NCBI GenBank assembly: GCA_014377485.1
Contig: JACMPM010000009.1
Location: forward strand, 52,632-116,631
DNA length: 64,000 bases
Origin: Bacteriovorax sp.
Lineage (GTDB): Bacteria > Bdellovibrionota > Bacteriovoracia > Bacteriovoracales > Bacteriovoracaceae
Direction of reading: 5' to 3'
Part shown: positions 17,331 to 26,073 of the stretch, in pieces
How positions within the stretch are numbered: the first letter of the stretch is position 1
How the letters are laid out: every line of letters starts with the position of its first letter
Translations under genes and position numbers: made by a program
Notes under the pieces: generated by a model
Seen by the model: only the letters and a program-made list of their open reading frames with translations
What the model was told of the DNA's origin: nothing
The model's database searches: none

Positions 17331-17803
17331 AAGTAAAAATTGATATCGGAATAACAGAAAAGCATCGTGAAGAAATTTCAAAAGGTCTTTCTCATTTTTT
17401 AGCAGACAGTTATACGCTTTATTTAAAGACCCATAATTTTCATTGGAACGTTACAGGACCAATGTTTCCAACATTGCATGTGATGTTTGAAGGACAGTAC
17501 CAGGAGCTGGCATTGGCAGTAGATGAAATTGCCGAAAGAATTCGTGCCCTGGGAATGAAGGCTCCGGCAACTTATCAAGAGTTTTTGAAACTTACTTCCA
17601 TTAAAGAAAACACAGGTGATTTAAGTGCCATGCAAATGGTAGCAGAACTAGTTCAAGGTCATGAGGCAGTTATAAGAACTGCGCGTGGACTTTTTTCAAT
17701 GGTGAATGAATCTCATGATGAACCGACGGCTGATATTTTAATTCAACGGCTTAGAGTTCATGAAAAAACAGCGTGGATGCTAAGAAGTATGATGGAATCT
17801 TAA
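17327..17803 (+). CDS. dps: Dps family DNA-binding ferritin-like protein
   Basis: A 158-residue four-helix protein. Dps dodecamers oxidise and store iron using peroxide and may coat DNA. The intersubunit ferroxidase centre is visible as LKTHNFHWNVTGPMF followed by LHVMFEGQYQELALAVDEIAER, giving the H-x(n)-H-x(n)-D-x3-E pattern. The ATG at 17327 overlaps the ZIP stop by 4 bases and has GGAAGGAG 5 bases upstream; an upstream TTG at 17312 would run through that site and is rejected. The lysine-rich N-terminus (MKVKIDIGITEKHREEISK) could contact DNA. A bidirectional hairpin terminator follows. Confidence 0.93.
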   Translation: MKVKIDIGITEKHREEISKGLSHFLADSYTLYLKTHNFHWNVTGPMFPTLHVMFEGQYQELALAVDEIAERIRALGMKAPATYQEFLKLTSIKENTGDLSAMQMVAELVQGHEAVIRTARGLFSMVNESHDEPTADILIQRLRVHEKTAWMLRSMMES

Positions 17804-17817
17804 TTTTTTTATAAATC

Positions 17818-17850
17818 AAAATAAAGTCGCAAGTTAAGCGGCTTTATTTT
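17818..17850. terminator. Bidirectional terminator between dps and the RDD gene
   Basis: AAAATAAAGTCGC and GCGGCTTTATTTT form a 13-bp stem with one G-T pair and an AAGTTAA loop. The A/T flanks work on both strands, and the RDD stop codon lies in the loop. Confidence 0.75.
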
Positions 17851-18418
17851 GTTCAAAATATTCGACTTCTTCTTGAATTTCTTGTTGATTTTCAACGAAT
17901 GATGATTCATTCATTGATTCGACTAAAGCCAATTGGAACTCAGTACCAGTTGCACGAGCAGCATTCTCATCTTGAATATCATAAGCAACATTTGTTCCCG
18001 AAAGGACATCTGCTAAACTTTTGTAGTCTTTTCTGATAAAGGAAAGAGCAAACAAAAATGAACCAAACATGGCACAGGCAAAATAAGCGAATGATCGTTG
18101 CATTGACTGCTTAAGGGTGATTTCTCCTTCCGGCGAAACAACTTTTAAACCGAAAATGGTTTTCCCTAAAGTGCGACCGTTGGTCACAAAATAAAAAATT
18201 GAAAAATAGGCAAAAGTTAATGACATAAGCGAAACGGAAGTCATCATTGCCAATTTATGGACTAAGAATAATTGAGCATGCAGAGGAAAGTGGAAAAAAA
18301 CAGTTTTTAAAAAATTAGTGAAAGAGGCCATGAGAAAATAATTAGTCAAAACCACGATAAAAAAATCGGTAGTCAGAGCATAAACTCGTTTTTTTAGAAT
18401 ATCGCTGGTTTGAAACAT
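17834..18418 (-). CDS. RDD-domain membrane protein
   Basis: A 194-residue protein. RDD domains have conserved Arg and Asp residues in two or three membrane helices; here they include KKRVYALTTDFFIVV (R and D in helix 1), GRTLGKTIFGLKVV and YKSLADVLSGT. The C-terminal 45 residues are an acidic, soluble tail (QQEIQEEVEYFEQN). The function of RDD proteins is mostly unknown; some are Na+/H+ antiporters. I start at the ATG at 18418, which has GGAGG 5 bases upstream; a longer frame to 18442 lacks one. It converges on dps. Confidence 0.85.
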   Translation of the reverse strand: MFQTSDILKKRVYALTTDFFIVVLTNYFLMASFTNFLKTVFFHFPLHAQLFLVHKLAMMTSVSLMSLTFAYFSIFYFVTNGRTLGKTIFGLKVVSPEGEITLKQSMQRSFAYFACAMFGSFLFALSFIRKDYKSLADVLSGTNVAYDIQDENAARATGTEFQLALVESMNESSFVENQQEIQEEVEYFEQNKAA

Positions 18419-18537
18419 ATATCCTCCAAAGTTATCTCTCATTGCTTATCGAATCTTTAGATAAAAAGATTAATAAAAGTCACTGACTAAATTAGTTTTA
18501 ATTGGTTTTTGGCTTAAATTCGATGGAGATTTCAAAA

Positions 18538-19050
18538 TTAAGCAATTTTATATTTTTGAATGTTTTTCTCTTTCATCAGATCAATAATCATTTTGTGAGC
18601 TGGTAGATTATTATAATATTTTGCCCACCACAGAAGGCTCTTTTTCTTAAAGTAAACATCTATTAAATTTGGATTTAAAATAAATTTTTCTTTAAGTGAT
18701 TGAATATGATTTTTTTGAATCATATAAACTATCTGTTGAGCTTCAAAACCTTTATCATATTGGGTTTCAATTATATCTCCAAATTTTGAAAGTACACGAT
18801 AATATATTGCAAAGAATACTAGTAATATAATTAATGGGTAAATGATAGAAATTATAATTAGACCGAGTAAAATAATATTAGAATCATTCATGAGTAATTT
18901 TGATGGGTGAAAGTAAAATCTGGCATACTCTATCCAGTTTTCTCTATCTGGAGCACTCCTTTTTTTTAGATTAAAATAGATCAATAATTTGTTATAAAAA
19001 TTCATTATTGTATTATAACTCAGCTCCAAACTAGAGTGAACAAGTCTCAT
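18538..19050 (-). CDS. Membrane protein of unknown function with ankyrin-like C-terminus
   Basis: A 170-residue protein with a strong central hydrophobic hairpin at about residues 58-85 (IILLGLIIISIIYPLIILL). The C-terminal 60 residues include LLWWAKYYNNLPAHKMIIDLMKE, which has the helix-turn-helix and loop spacing of a single degenerate ankyrin-like repeat; this is weak evidence. The start is uncertain: ATG 19050 lacks a good ribosome-binding site, and an internal ATG at 19005 is possible. Codon content is strongly AT-biased. I do not recognise a family. Confidence 0.5.
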   Translation of the reverse strand: MRLVHSSLELSYNTIMNFYNKLLIYFNLKKRSAPDRENWIEYARFYFHPSKLLMNDSNIILLGLIIISIIYPLIILLVFFAIYYRVLSKFGDIIETQYDKGFEAQQIVYMIQKNHIQSLKEKFILNPNLIDVYFKKKSLLWWAKYYNNLPAHKMIIDLMKEKNIQKYKIA

Positions 19051-19108
19051 AATTCATAGCAGTTAGCTTTTGAGCTGATGCCCATTTTTTGAGCATAATG
19101 AAATGCAA

Positions 19109-19201
19109 TTAACTCGGTGATATTTTAGTCACTTTGATGTCACTCATCTTTGCTTTAAGGTCACTGATTGTTCCATTTCGGTTATCGAGTATTACTTCAA
19201 A
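19109..19201 (-). pseudogene. Short coding-like relic, C-terminal end only
   Basis: A 30-codon open frame on the minus strand begins right after an in-frame TGA and ends at TAA. It reads FEVILDNRNGTISDLKAKMS then DIKVTKISPS, with normal-looking composition, but has no start codon or ribosome-binding site. It may be the tail of a decayed gene. The rest of the 19051-19294 gap shows nothing else I can support, and 19418-19548 is likewise empty apart from the mutS 3' side. Confidence 0.25.
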
Positions 19202-19294
19202 TCAAGTCTTTAGTTCGACCTATAATTGGCATTATTAACGCTTCTTCAAAGCATCAAAGATCAAGGACGATCAAAACATATTAGGAGTTTTAGA

Positions 19295-19417
19295 ATGAAG
19301 TATGTAAATGCAGTAAGTAAAAAATTTGTAATTTCATTATTTGTATTAGTATCTACCGGACAATTTTTTGCGATGGGAGCCAAGCTACCCACCTGTACTC
19401 CAGGTTTAATGGTTTAA
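19295..19417 (+). CDS. Small exported peptide (40 residues)
   Basis: A short frame with AGGAG 7 bases before its ATG. It encodes a basic start (MKYVNAVSKKF), a hydrophobic core (VISLFVLVSTGQFFA) and a possible signal peptidase site before MGAKLPTCTPGLMV. This is the layout of a signal peptide with a mature tail of only about 12 residues and one Cys. It could be a genuine small secreted peptide, a leader peptide, or the 5' stump of a lost exported protein. No homologous family is recognised. Confidence 0.4.
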   Translation: MKYVNAVSKKFVISLFVLVSTGQFFAMGAKLPTCTPGLMV

Positions 19418-19548
19418 GTTTTGACCTGTATGAAACCCAAACTCTCTCGACTTTAATTTTAAAAATGAAAAAGAAATGATTACATAATAGAAAATTATTA
19501 TATCTAATTTTCCTATTATAATGATTCAAAAGCGAATAGCCCAACAGA

Positions 19549-22200
19549 CTAATTCAATTCCAATTGATTTTTTAATTGGTTTAACTTTATAAGAGCATCT
19601 ATCGGAGTCATCTTCATTACATCCAACTTCGTTAATTCCAGTTCCAATTCTTTCAAGTAAGCTGGAATTTCCTCAGTTTTAAGATCAGGAAGAAAACAAA
19701 GTTGAGAGCTTGAGGCCTGACTTTTTTCATAGGCTTTTTGGTCTAGGACAGGTGCGTGATGATTTGTCTCAAGCTGATGAAGAATTTCTTGTGAACGCTT
19801 GAGCACACTTTGCGGAAGTCCCGCCAGGCTTGCAACGTAAATACCAAAACTTTGAGAAGCGGCTTGTTCGATCAATCGGTATAAAAATTGAACGTTACCA
19901 TTATGGCTAATTGTTTCGACAGTTAAGTTTTTAGCTGCAGGATTTTTATCTGCGATATCAATCAACTCGTGATAGTGAGTAGCAAAAAGAGTGAGTGCGC
20001 GAGTCGTTTCAATAAAATGTTCAACTAGTCCCCAGGCTATAGAAAGACCATCATAGGTAGATGTTCCTCTTCCAACTTCATCCAGAATTATTAGAGATTT
20101 ATTAGTAGCGTGACGGAGAATTTCTGCAGTCTCGGCCATCTCAACCATAAATGTTGACTGGCCTTTTAAGATGTCATCACTTGCGCCTAATCGGCTAAAA
20201 AGAAAATCACACAATCCAAGATTCGCCTTCTTTGCAGGAACGAAAGTACCCATCTGTGCGAGAAGTTGAATAATTGCCACTTCTCTCATTACAGTAGTTT
20301 TACCGGCCATATTGGGACCGGTGATCAGACCAAAATAAACTTTTTCATCAAGGTGAAGATCGTGGCAAACAAACTGATCCTTAATAAGAGATTTAATTAA
20401 AGGATGAAAACCGCTTTCAATATGAAGAATTTGTTTTTTTGCCTGAATATTTGGGCGGGTAAATCCTTCTTGAAGAGAGATGCTTGCTAAACTTTGAAAA
20501 GCATCGATTAATGCGATTTGTCCCGACATACTCATGATAGAAAGGCTTAATTCATGAACAGTTGTAATCAGTTCTTTAAAAATTTCGCGTTCAAGTTTTT
20601 CTAATTTTGATTGGGCCGTAATTGTTTCTTTTTCCAATTGAGTAAGTTCTGGAGTGGTGTATCTCTCAGCGTTTACCAATGTCTGGCGACGATCAAAATT
20701 TGCAGGAACCTTATCTGTGCTACCTTTTGATACTTCAATAAAAAAGCCAGTAACATTATTTGATTTTATGCGAAGTTTTTGAATGCCACTCTCAGCACGC
20801 AAACGAGTTTCCATTTTTAAAAGTTCATCTCCAACATTGAGATGGAGTTTTGCCAATCGATCCCGTTCTTTATGAACACCAGTGCGAATCAAATTTCCTT
20901 TTTCAAGGCTAGCTCCGATTTCATCATTTAGTGTTTTAGTAATGGACTCTGCTAACGAGACTAGATTCTTTAATTCACTTTTTGAAAGTTCGACTTTATA
21001 GGGAAGAGATTTACTCATCTCCACAAGTTCAGAGTAGGCTTTTGTGGCTACAGATAAATTAATTAGATCTGAAGCAGATCCTTTATTCATCGATACTTTC
21101 GCCAGGATTCGCTCGATATCGCGAATTTTAGAAAGTTCAGAGCGCTGATCCTTAATAAGTGAATCGTTATCAATAAGTGACTGGATAATATCTAAACGTT
21201 CATTGATTTCTTTCAATTCATAAAGCGGTGTCGAAAATAATGTCTTTAATAGACGAGCTCCCATGGCCGTTTCTGTTTTATCAAAAAAACCGAGGAGAGA
21301 TTCTTTGTAGGTTTCACGCGTTCTTGGCAAAATTTCGAGGCCAGTAAGTGTCGGTAAAGTGACTTTCATGATTCCTGCGCTTGAAATCATTTTAAAAGGA
21401 CGAATATGCATGAAGCTTTCTAATAATTGAGTCGAGCATACGTAAAAAGCAAGTGCTCCGATAGCAGCGAGAATATCTTCATCAAGTTTTAAAATTTTAT
21501 CGCGTTTAAAACCAGGAATAAGTTTTTCAATATAAATTTCAGCAAATTTTGGAGTGAAATACTCCACACTTAAATGTGTTTTTAATACGCCATAGTGAGA
21601 AAGTAGACTCTCTACATCTGAATCTTCCCACTGACCCATAAAAGTGATGAATTCACGAGGTGCGATCATGCGCAACCCTTCAATGAAGTCCTCAAAGTTT
21701 TGGTATTTAAACCCCCTAAAATCTCCAGTTGTAAAATCGAGTGCAACTAGAAAATGGTTATGACCTTTTTTAAAAGCAGATACCATATAGCGGTGTTCGT
21801 GACCTTGAGTTTTATCTAAATCAAATGGCATTCCGGGACTGACGACCTGAGTGACTCCGCGTTTAACAATACCAACTGCATCTTTTGGATCTTCTAGTTG
21901 TTCACAGATGGCGACTTTTAATCCGCGGTTTGTAATACGATCTATATAAGTTGAAGCTGCATGATGAGGAATTCCGGCCATGGGAATTGGAGTTTCACCA
22001 ATTTTTCCACGATGAGTAAGAGTGATATTTAAAATGCGGGCAATCTCTTTGGCATCTTCAAAAAAGACTTCATAAAAATCTCCCATTCGAAACATGAGAA
22101 GAGTATCTGGATAATTTTTTTTGATTTGGAAATACTGCTCCATCATTGGAGTGAGCTTTACGCCTGAGTCTATTATTTTTTGCAGGTCTTTTAATGACAC
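19549..22200 (-). CDS. mutS: DNA mismatch repair protein MutS
   Basis: An 883-residue MutS, a normal length for the family. The mismatch-reading motif F-x-E appears as FRMGDFYEVFFEDAKEIAR near residues 37-55. The connector, lever and clamp regions follow, and the ATPase domain carries Walker A TGPNMAGKTT (about 625), Walker B LIILDEVGRGTSTYDG and the ATHYHEL switch. MutS recognises mispairs and recruits MutL, which is not in this window. It diverges from the lptC-like gene. ATG 22200 is used as the start. Confidence 0.97.
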   Translation of the reverse strand: MSLKDLQKIIDSGVKLTPMMEQYFQIKKNYPDTLLMFRMGDFYEVFFEDAKEIARILNITLTHRGKIGETPIPMAGIPHHAASTYIDRITNRGLKVAICEQLEDPKDAVGIVKRGVTQVVSPGMPFDLDKTQGHEHRYMVSAFKKGHNHFLVALDFTTGDFRGFKYQNFEDFIEGLRMIAPREFITFMGQWEDSDVESLLSHYGVLKTHLSVEYFTPKFAEIYIEKLIPGFKRDKILKLDEDILAAIGALAFYVCSTQLLESFMHIRPFKMISSAGIMKVTLPTLTGLEILPRTRETYKESLLGFFDKTETAMGARLLKTLFSTPLYELKEINERLDIIQSLIDNDSLIKDQRSELSKIRDIERILAKVSMNKGSASDLINLSVATKAYSELVEMSKSLPYKVELSKSELKNLVSLAESITKTLNDEIGASLEKGNLIRTGVHKERDRLAKLHLNVGDELLKMETRLRAESGIQKLRIKSNNVTGFFIEVSKGSTDKVPANFDRRQTLVNAERYTTPELTQLEKETITAQSKLEKLEREIFKELITTVHELSLSIMSMSGQIALIDAFQSLASISLQEGFTRPNIQAKKQILHIESGFHPLIKSLIKDQFVCHDLHLDEKVYFGLITGPNMAGKTTVMREVAIIQLLAQMGTFVPAKKANLGLCDFLFSRLGASDDILKGQSTFMVEMAETAEILRHATNKSLIILDEVGRGTSTYDGLSIAWGLVEHFIETTRALTLFATHYHELIDIADKNPAAKNLTVETISHNGNVQFLYRLIEQAASQSFGIYVASLAGLPQSVLKRSQEILHQLETNHHAPVLDQKAYEKSQASSSQLCFLPDLKTEEIPAYLKELELELTKLDVMKMTPIDALIKLNQLKNQLELN

Positions 22201-22383
22201 AATTTAATCCTTACAAAAAGTACTTGATGAATTGGGTCAACCGTACCAAGAATCCAAGGACTTAGTAAAGCAAAGTTGGGCGTTATGAGAAAATATAAGA
22301 AAAAATAAATGCTTAAAATTATAAGAGATTGGGGACTATAATACGATAAGATTGATATCCCACAAAACCCTAAGGAAACTGGT

Positions 22384-23406
22384 TTGAAATTTCGCCAATA
22401 CACTATCATTTTAATATTTTTGAGTACTTGTTTGAGCCTTGGATTTTTTTCTTATATCGGACATTTTAATGAGTTTGGAAGGGAGCATTCAGTTCCTCCA
22501 AAAGTGCCTGAGCACGATGCGGTCGATGAAAGTTTTTTTAAAAATGTGACTTATTATTCCGTTGAAAATTCCAGACCATTTTTGGAATTGGAGTCCACCG
22601 AACTTAGTATTTCTTCCACCGATGGAGTCGTTATAGGTTTTGATCCAGTTGGGTCTATTTATCGTTACGAAAAAGAAACTGATAAAGCACTTGAGCCGAT
22701 TTATTTTCAATCAAAAAATTCTCGGGCCTTTTTAAAAAAGAAGGAAATATTTTTAGAGAATGAAGTTGAAATTAAAATGAGCAATACCAATCTTAAGGCT
22801 CAAAAAGTTTCTATTCTCTCGGAAGGAGAGATTTTATATGCCAATAATGATGTAAAAACTTTAAGCACTGTGGAAAAGACTGGTGACGAACTAATGGTCA
22901 ATTCAACAAGTGCCATTTATCGCCCCAAGCTACAAATTATTGAGTACCGTGACAATGTTAACGGTCTGGTTAAAAGAAAACGCGTCTATGAAGAAAATAT
23001 CAGCTTTAAAACTGATCTTTTGACCTTTAATGCGCCCATAAGCCTAGTGGAAATGAAGGGCAATGTGGCCTTTAAAAAAGAAAACTTAGACGCTTTTGCC
23101 AACCGTGGAGAAGTCTTTTTAGAAAACTATAATAAAAGACTCAAGTATTATGCTCTTTATGACGATGTTAGATTACAGGAGACTCTTGTAAACAATGGAA
23201 AGCCTCTTGTTAGGAAAGCTTTTTCAGAAAAGTTGGAAGGACTTATTAGTGAGAAAAAGATTATTCTTACGGGTCTTCCCAAAGTTTTTCAGGAGCGTGA
23301 TGTAATTAAAGGGAATAGGATTATAATTAGAGAAAATGTTGAGACGGTGGAAGTTGATGATGCCAATACCAATATTACTCTAGAAAAAGACAAGACTAAG
23401 GATTAG
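22384..23406 (+). CDS. LptC/LptA-type LPS-transport protein (YrbK-OstA-like)
   Basis: A 340-residue protein with one N-terminal membrane anchor (about 6-26, TIILIFLSTCLSLGFFSYIG). The remainder is a series of short beta strands. Residues 50-230 resemble LptC (SRPFLELESTEL, then FLKKKEIFLENEVEI), and the C-terminal part has an OstA/LptA-like strand run (KGNVAFKKENLDAFANRGEV, VIKGNRIIIRENVETV). It is about 1.7 times the length of E. coli LptC, so it may combine LptC with a LptA-like bridge. It is 12 bases upstream of lptB, as in the conserved lpt-rpoN cluster. Start is TTG, with AAGGAA 7 bases before it. Confidence 0.78.
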   Translation: MKFRQYTIILIFLSTCLSLGFFSYIGHFNEFGREHSVPPKVPEHDAVDESFFKNVTYYSVENSRPFLELESTELSISSTDGVVIGFDPVGSIYRYEKETDKALEPIYFQSKNSRAFLKKKEIFLENEVEIKMSNTNLKAQKVSILSEGEILYANNDVKTLSTVEKTGDELMVNSTSAIYRPKLQIIEYRDNVNGLVKRKRVYEENISFKTDLLTFNAPISLVEMKGNVAFKKENLDAFANRGEVFLENYNKRLKYYALYDDVRLQETLVNNGKPLVRKAFSEKLEGLISEKKIILTGLPKVFQERDVIKGNRIIIRENVETVEVDDANTNITLEKDKTKD

Positions 23407-23418
23407 GTTGCGAAAAGT

Positions 23419-24147
23419 ATGGAACACATAAAGCTAGAAGCTTTTAATTTGAAGAAAACTTACGGCGGAAGAACTGTCGTTAAAGATGTAAATATTTCTG
23501 TCAGCCAAGGTGAAATTGTAGGTCTGTTAGGACCCAACGGAGCTGGAAAAACAACCTCCTTTTATATGATGGTGGGATTGGTAAAAGCTGATGAAGGAAA
23601 AATAACTTTGAACGGTGTTGATGTAACGAAACAACCTATTCATAAGCGTGCTTTAAACGGCATTGGTTATCTTCCACAGGAAGCTTCTGTTTTTCGTGAT
23701 CTTACTATTGAAGAAAATATCATGGCCGTTTTGGAAAATAGAAATTTGTCTCGCCGTGAAAGATTGGAATTAATGGAGACTCTGATCCAGGACTTTAAAC
23801 TAGATCATGTGAGAAAGTCCAAAGGCTCTGCACTTTCAGGTGGAGAGAGACGGAGAGTTGAAATTGCACGGGCCCTGGCATTGGAGCCAAAGTTTGTTTT
23901 ATTAGATGAACCGTTTGCCGGAGTAGATCCGCTAGCGGTGGCAGATATTCAAGCCTTGATACAAGGATTGAAGACTAGAAATATCGGAGTGCTCATTACT
24001 GATCATAATGTTCGAGAGACTCTAGGAATTGTCGACCGGGCCTATATTATGAACAGCGGTGAATTACTCGTGAGTGGAAAGCCAGCAGAATTAATTAACG
24101 ACGAGAGAGCAAGGAAGTTCTACTTAGGAGAAGAATTCAGGATGTAA
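23419..24147 (+). CDS. lptB: LPS export ABC transporter ATP-binding protein LptB
   Basis: A 242-residue ATPase that powers extraction of LPS from the inner membrane with LptF and LptG. It has Walker [18 protein letters not shown] near residues 38-54, Q-loop [13 protein letters not shown], signature [15 protein letters not shown], Walker [17 protein letters not shown] and the switch [10 protein letters not shown]. The L-P-Q-E-x-S-V-F-R and G-V-D-P segments are diagnostic of LptB among ABC ATPases. It sits between the LptC-like gene and rpoN, the conserved order in Gram-negative bacteria. Confidence 0.96.
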   Translation: MEHIKLEAFNLKKTYGGRTVVKDVNISVSQGEIVGLLGPNGAGKTTSFYMMVGLVKADEGKITLNGVDVTKQPIHKRALNGIGYLPQEASVFRDLTIEENIMAVLENRNLSRRERLELMETLIQDFKLDHVRKSKGSALSGGERRRVEIARALALEPKFVLLDEPFAGVDPLAVADIQALIQGLKTRNIGVLITDHNVRETLGIVDRAYIMNSGELLVSGKPAELINDERARKFYLGEEFRM

Positions 24148-24172
24148 TTCGCAGAAAGGCACAGGTAAGACT

Positions 24173-25618
24173 ATGGCCGTAAAAATGTCCCAAGGGTTAA
24201 GACAAACGCAGAATCTTGCAATGACTCCACAATTGCAGCAAGCGATTAAGCTTCTAACTCTTACCCATTTAGAGATGACCAATGTTATCGCTGAAGAGAT
24301 GGTTGAAAATCCTATGCTCGAAGAGGTAGGAGGAGAAAACGACAGCGAAGCACCTGGCGACGATGTTCGTGAAGCCACCACCGATGATTTTTCTGAAGCT
24401 CCGCTGATGAAAGATAAAGACGATTTCGATTGGGATTCTTACGCTGATTCATTCAATACAAATTCATCTACGCCAAATATGGCAAGCCCGTCATCTGATT
24501 CAGATGAAATGCCTGGTTATGAAAATATAGTTTCCAAATCCATGACTCTTGCTGAGCATTTAGAATGGCAATTAAAAATGGAAAATCTCAGCGATGCTGA
24601 TTGGAAACTCGCTCACTTGATCATCGGAAATATTAACGATGATGGTTATCTCGATGCTAATTTTGAAGATCTTATCGCAGAATCAGGATTAAAACGCTCC
24701 GATGCGTTTGATGTTCTTGAAGTGATCCAAAGACTCGATCCCGTTGGTTGTGGTTCGATCAATTTACAGGAATGTCTATTGGCACAAGCGCGAATAGCAG
24801 AAGAAAGGTCCCCCCTTTTAGAAAAAATTATTCGCGATCACCTTGAAGATTTACAAAGTAAAAACTTTGAAAAAATTTCAAAAGCTTTAGGTGTTACTTC
24901 AGAACAAGTGAAGAAAACTGCTCTTTTATTACAGAATTTTCACCCTAAACCAGGGCGATTAATCGCCACTCCGGATACGCATTATATTTTGCCGGATATC
25001 TTTGTAGTTGAAGTCAGTGGAGAGTTCGTAGTTCAGGTAAATGATGAAGGTATTCCACGTTTAAAAATATCCAAGCTCTATCAGGAAATGATCAAGAGAG
25101 GGGCCGGACATAAGACAGATGAAGCCTCTGAGTTCGTCAAAGAAAAATTAAGATCTGCAGAATGGTTAATTAAATCGATCCAAAATAGACAGAAGACGAT
25201 TGAAAAAGTTTCCAAAGCAATCGTGGCCAAGCAGCAGGAATTTTTCAAGAAAGGCCCAAAACTTTTAAAACCGATGGTTTTGAAAGATGTGGCCAACGAT
25301 ATTGGTATGCACGAATCGACAGTTTCGAGAGTGACTACCAATAAGTATATGCATACACCCTTGGGAACTTTCGAATTAAAATATTTCTTTAATACAGGTA
25401 TAGGAGGAAAAGACGGAGGAGCAGATATTGCTAGTGAAGTTTTGAAAATGAAAATTAAAGCAATTTTTGAAGCTGAAAACCCACTGAAACCATTATCAGA
25501 TCAAAAAGTGGTAGAGATTTTAGCTAAAGAAAATCTTACGGTAGCACGAAGAACAGTAACAAAGTATCGTGAAATGTTGGGTATTATGCCTTCATCGAAG
25601 CGAAAAGAAAAAAACTAG
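24173..25618 (+). CDS. rpoN: RNA polymerase sigma-54 factor
   Basis: A 481-residue sigma-N. Region I is Gln/Leu-rich (LRQTQNLAMTPQLQQAIKLL, residues 10-29) and contacts activators. Region II is acidic (about 60-120). The core-binding domain and helix-turn-helix (NDIGMHESTVSRVT) follow, and the RpoN box is ARRTVTKYREMLGI near the C-terminus. It directs transcription from -24/-12 promoters with AAA+ activators, none of which is in this window. The order lptB-rpoN-hpf is widely conserved. Confidence 0.96.
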   Translation: MAVKMSQGLRQTQNLAMTPQLQQAIKLLTLTHLEMTNVIAEEMVENPMLEEVGGENDSEAPGDDVREATTDDFSEAPLMKDKDDFDWDSYADSFNTNSSTPNMASPSSDSDEMPGYENIVSKSMTLAEHLEWQLKMENLSDADWKLAHLIIGNINDDGYLDANFEDLIAESGLKRSDAFDVLEVIQRLDPVGCGSINLQECLLAQARIAEERSPLLEKIIRDHLEDLQSKNFEKISKALGVTSEQVKKTALLLQNFHPKPGRLIATPDTHYILPDIFVVEVSGEFVVQVNDEGIPRLKISKLYQEMIKRGAGHKTDEASEFVKEKLRSAEWLIKSIQNRQKTIEKVSKAIVAKQQEFFKKGPKLLKPMVLKDVANDIGMHESTVSRVTTNKYMHTPLGTFELKYFFNTGIGGKDGGADIASEVLKMKIKAIFEAENPLKPLSDQKVVEILAKENLTVARRTVTKYREMLGIMPSSKRKEKN

Positions 25619-25643
25619 ACCAAATTTCCAGAAGGACACTTTT

Positions 25644-26006
25644 ATGAAAATTACAACCTCTTTTTTGCATTTGGAACACACTCCGGCCCTTGACCAAAAA
25701 ATCAAAGAAACTTCGGAAAAACTGACAAAGTTTTTTCAGGACAAAGGATCTATTAAATGGTCGTGTTATGTAAAAAATGGAGAGCATTTCGCTGAAATTT
25801 ATTACCACGCTCCACACTGCGAATATCATTCTAAAGCATGGTCTGCAAATCTTTACCATAGTATCGATATGGCCGTTGATAAAATCGAAAAACAAGCTTT
25901 CAAGAAAAAAGATAAATTTAATAAAATTCACAGAGTACAATCTGAAATTATCATTTTAGATCCAGCTGATGCATGGATGGATCATGATGAGGAAGATGTA
26001 GCTTAA
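25644..26006 (+). CDS. hpf: Ribosome hibernation promoting factor, short HPF/RaiA type
   Basis: A 120-residue protein that binds the decoding centre of idle ribosomes. The fold signature is MKITTSFLHLEHTPALDQKI, followed by LTKFFQDKG, the HFAEIYYHAPHCEYH strand pair and YHSIDMAVDKIEKQAFKKKDK, the conserved basic helix. It lacks the C-terminal dimerisation domain of long HPF. The ATG at 25644 has AGAAGG 8 bases upstream; a longer frame from 25569 would overlap the rpoN end and is not favoured. A strong terminator closes the operon. Confidence 0.9.
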   Translation: MKITTSFLHLEHTPALDQKIKETSEKLTKFFQDKGSIKWSCYVKNGEHFAEIYYHAPHCEYHSKAWSANLYHSIDMAVDKIEKQAFKKKDKFNKIHRVQSEIIILDPADAWMDHDEEDVA

Positions 26007-26021
26007 TTTTTTAAAATATAG

Positions 26022-26051
26022 ATAGGACCGAAATAATCGGTCCTATTTTTA
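26022..26051 (+). terminator. Rho-independent terminator of the lpt-rpoN-hpf operon
   Basis: ATAGGACCGA and TCGGTCCTAT form a perfect 10-bp stem with an AATAA loop, directly followed by a T-rich tract. Confidence 0.88.
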
Positions 26052-26073
26052 TCTGGTAGCTTTAGGCTTAATT

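Noticed and set aside
19353..19544. A 63-codon minus-strand frame downstream of mutS
   Set aside because: No ribosome-binding site, and composition follows the AT-rich spacer.
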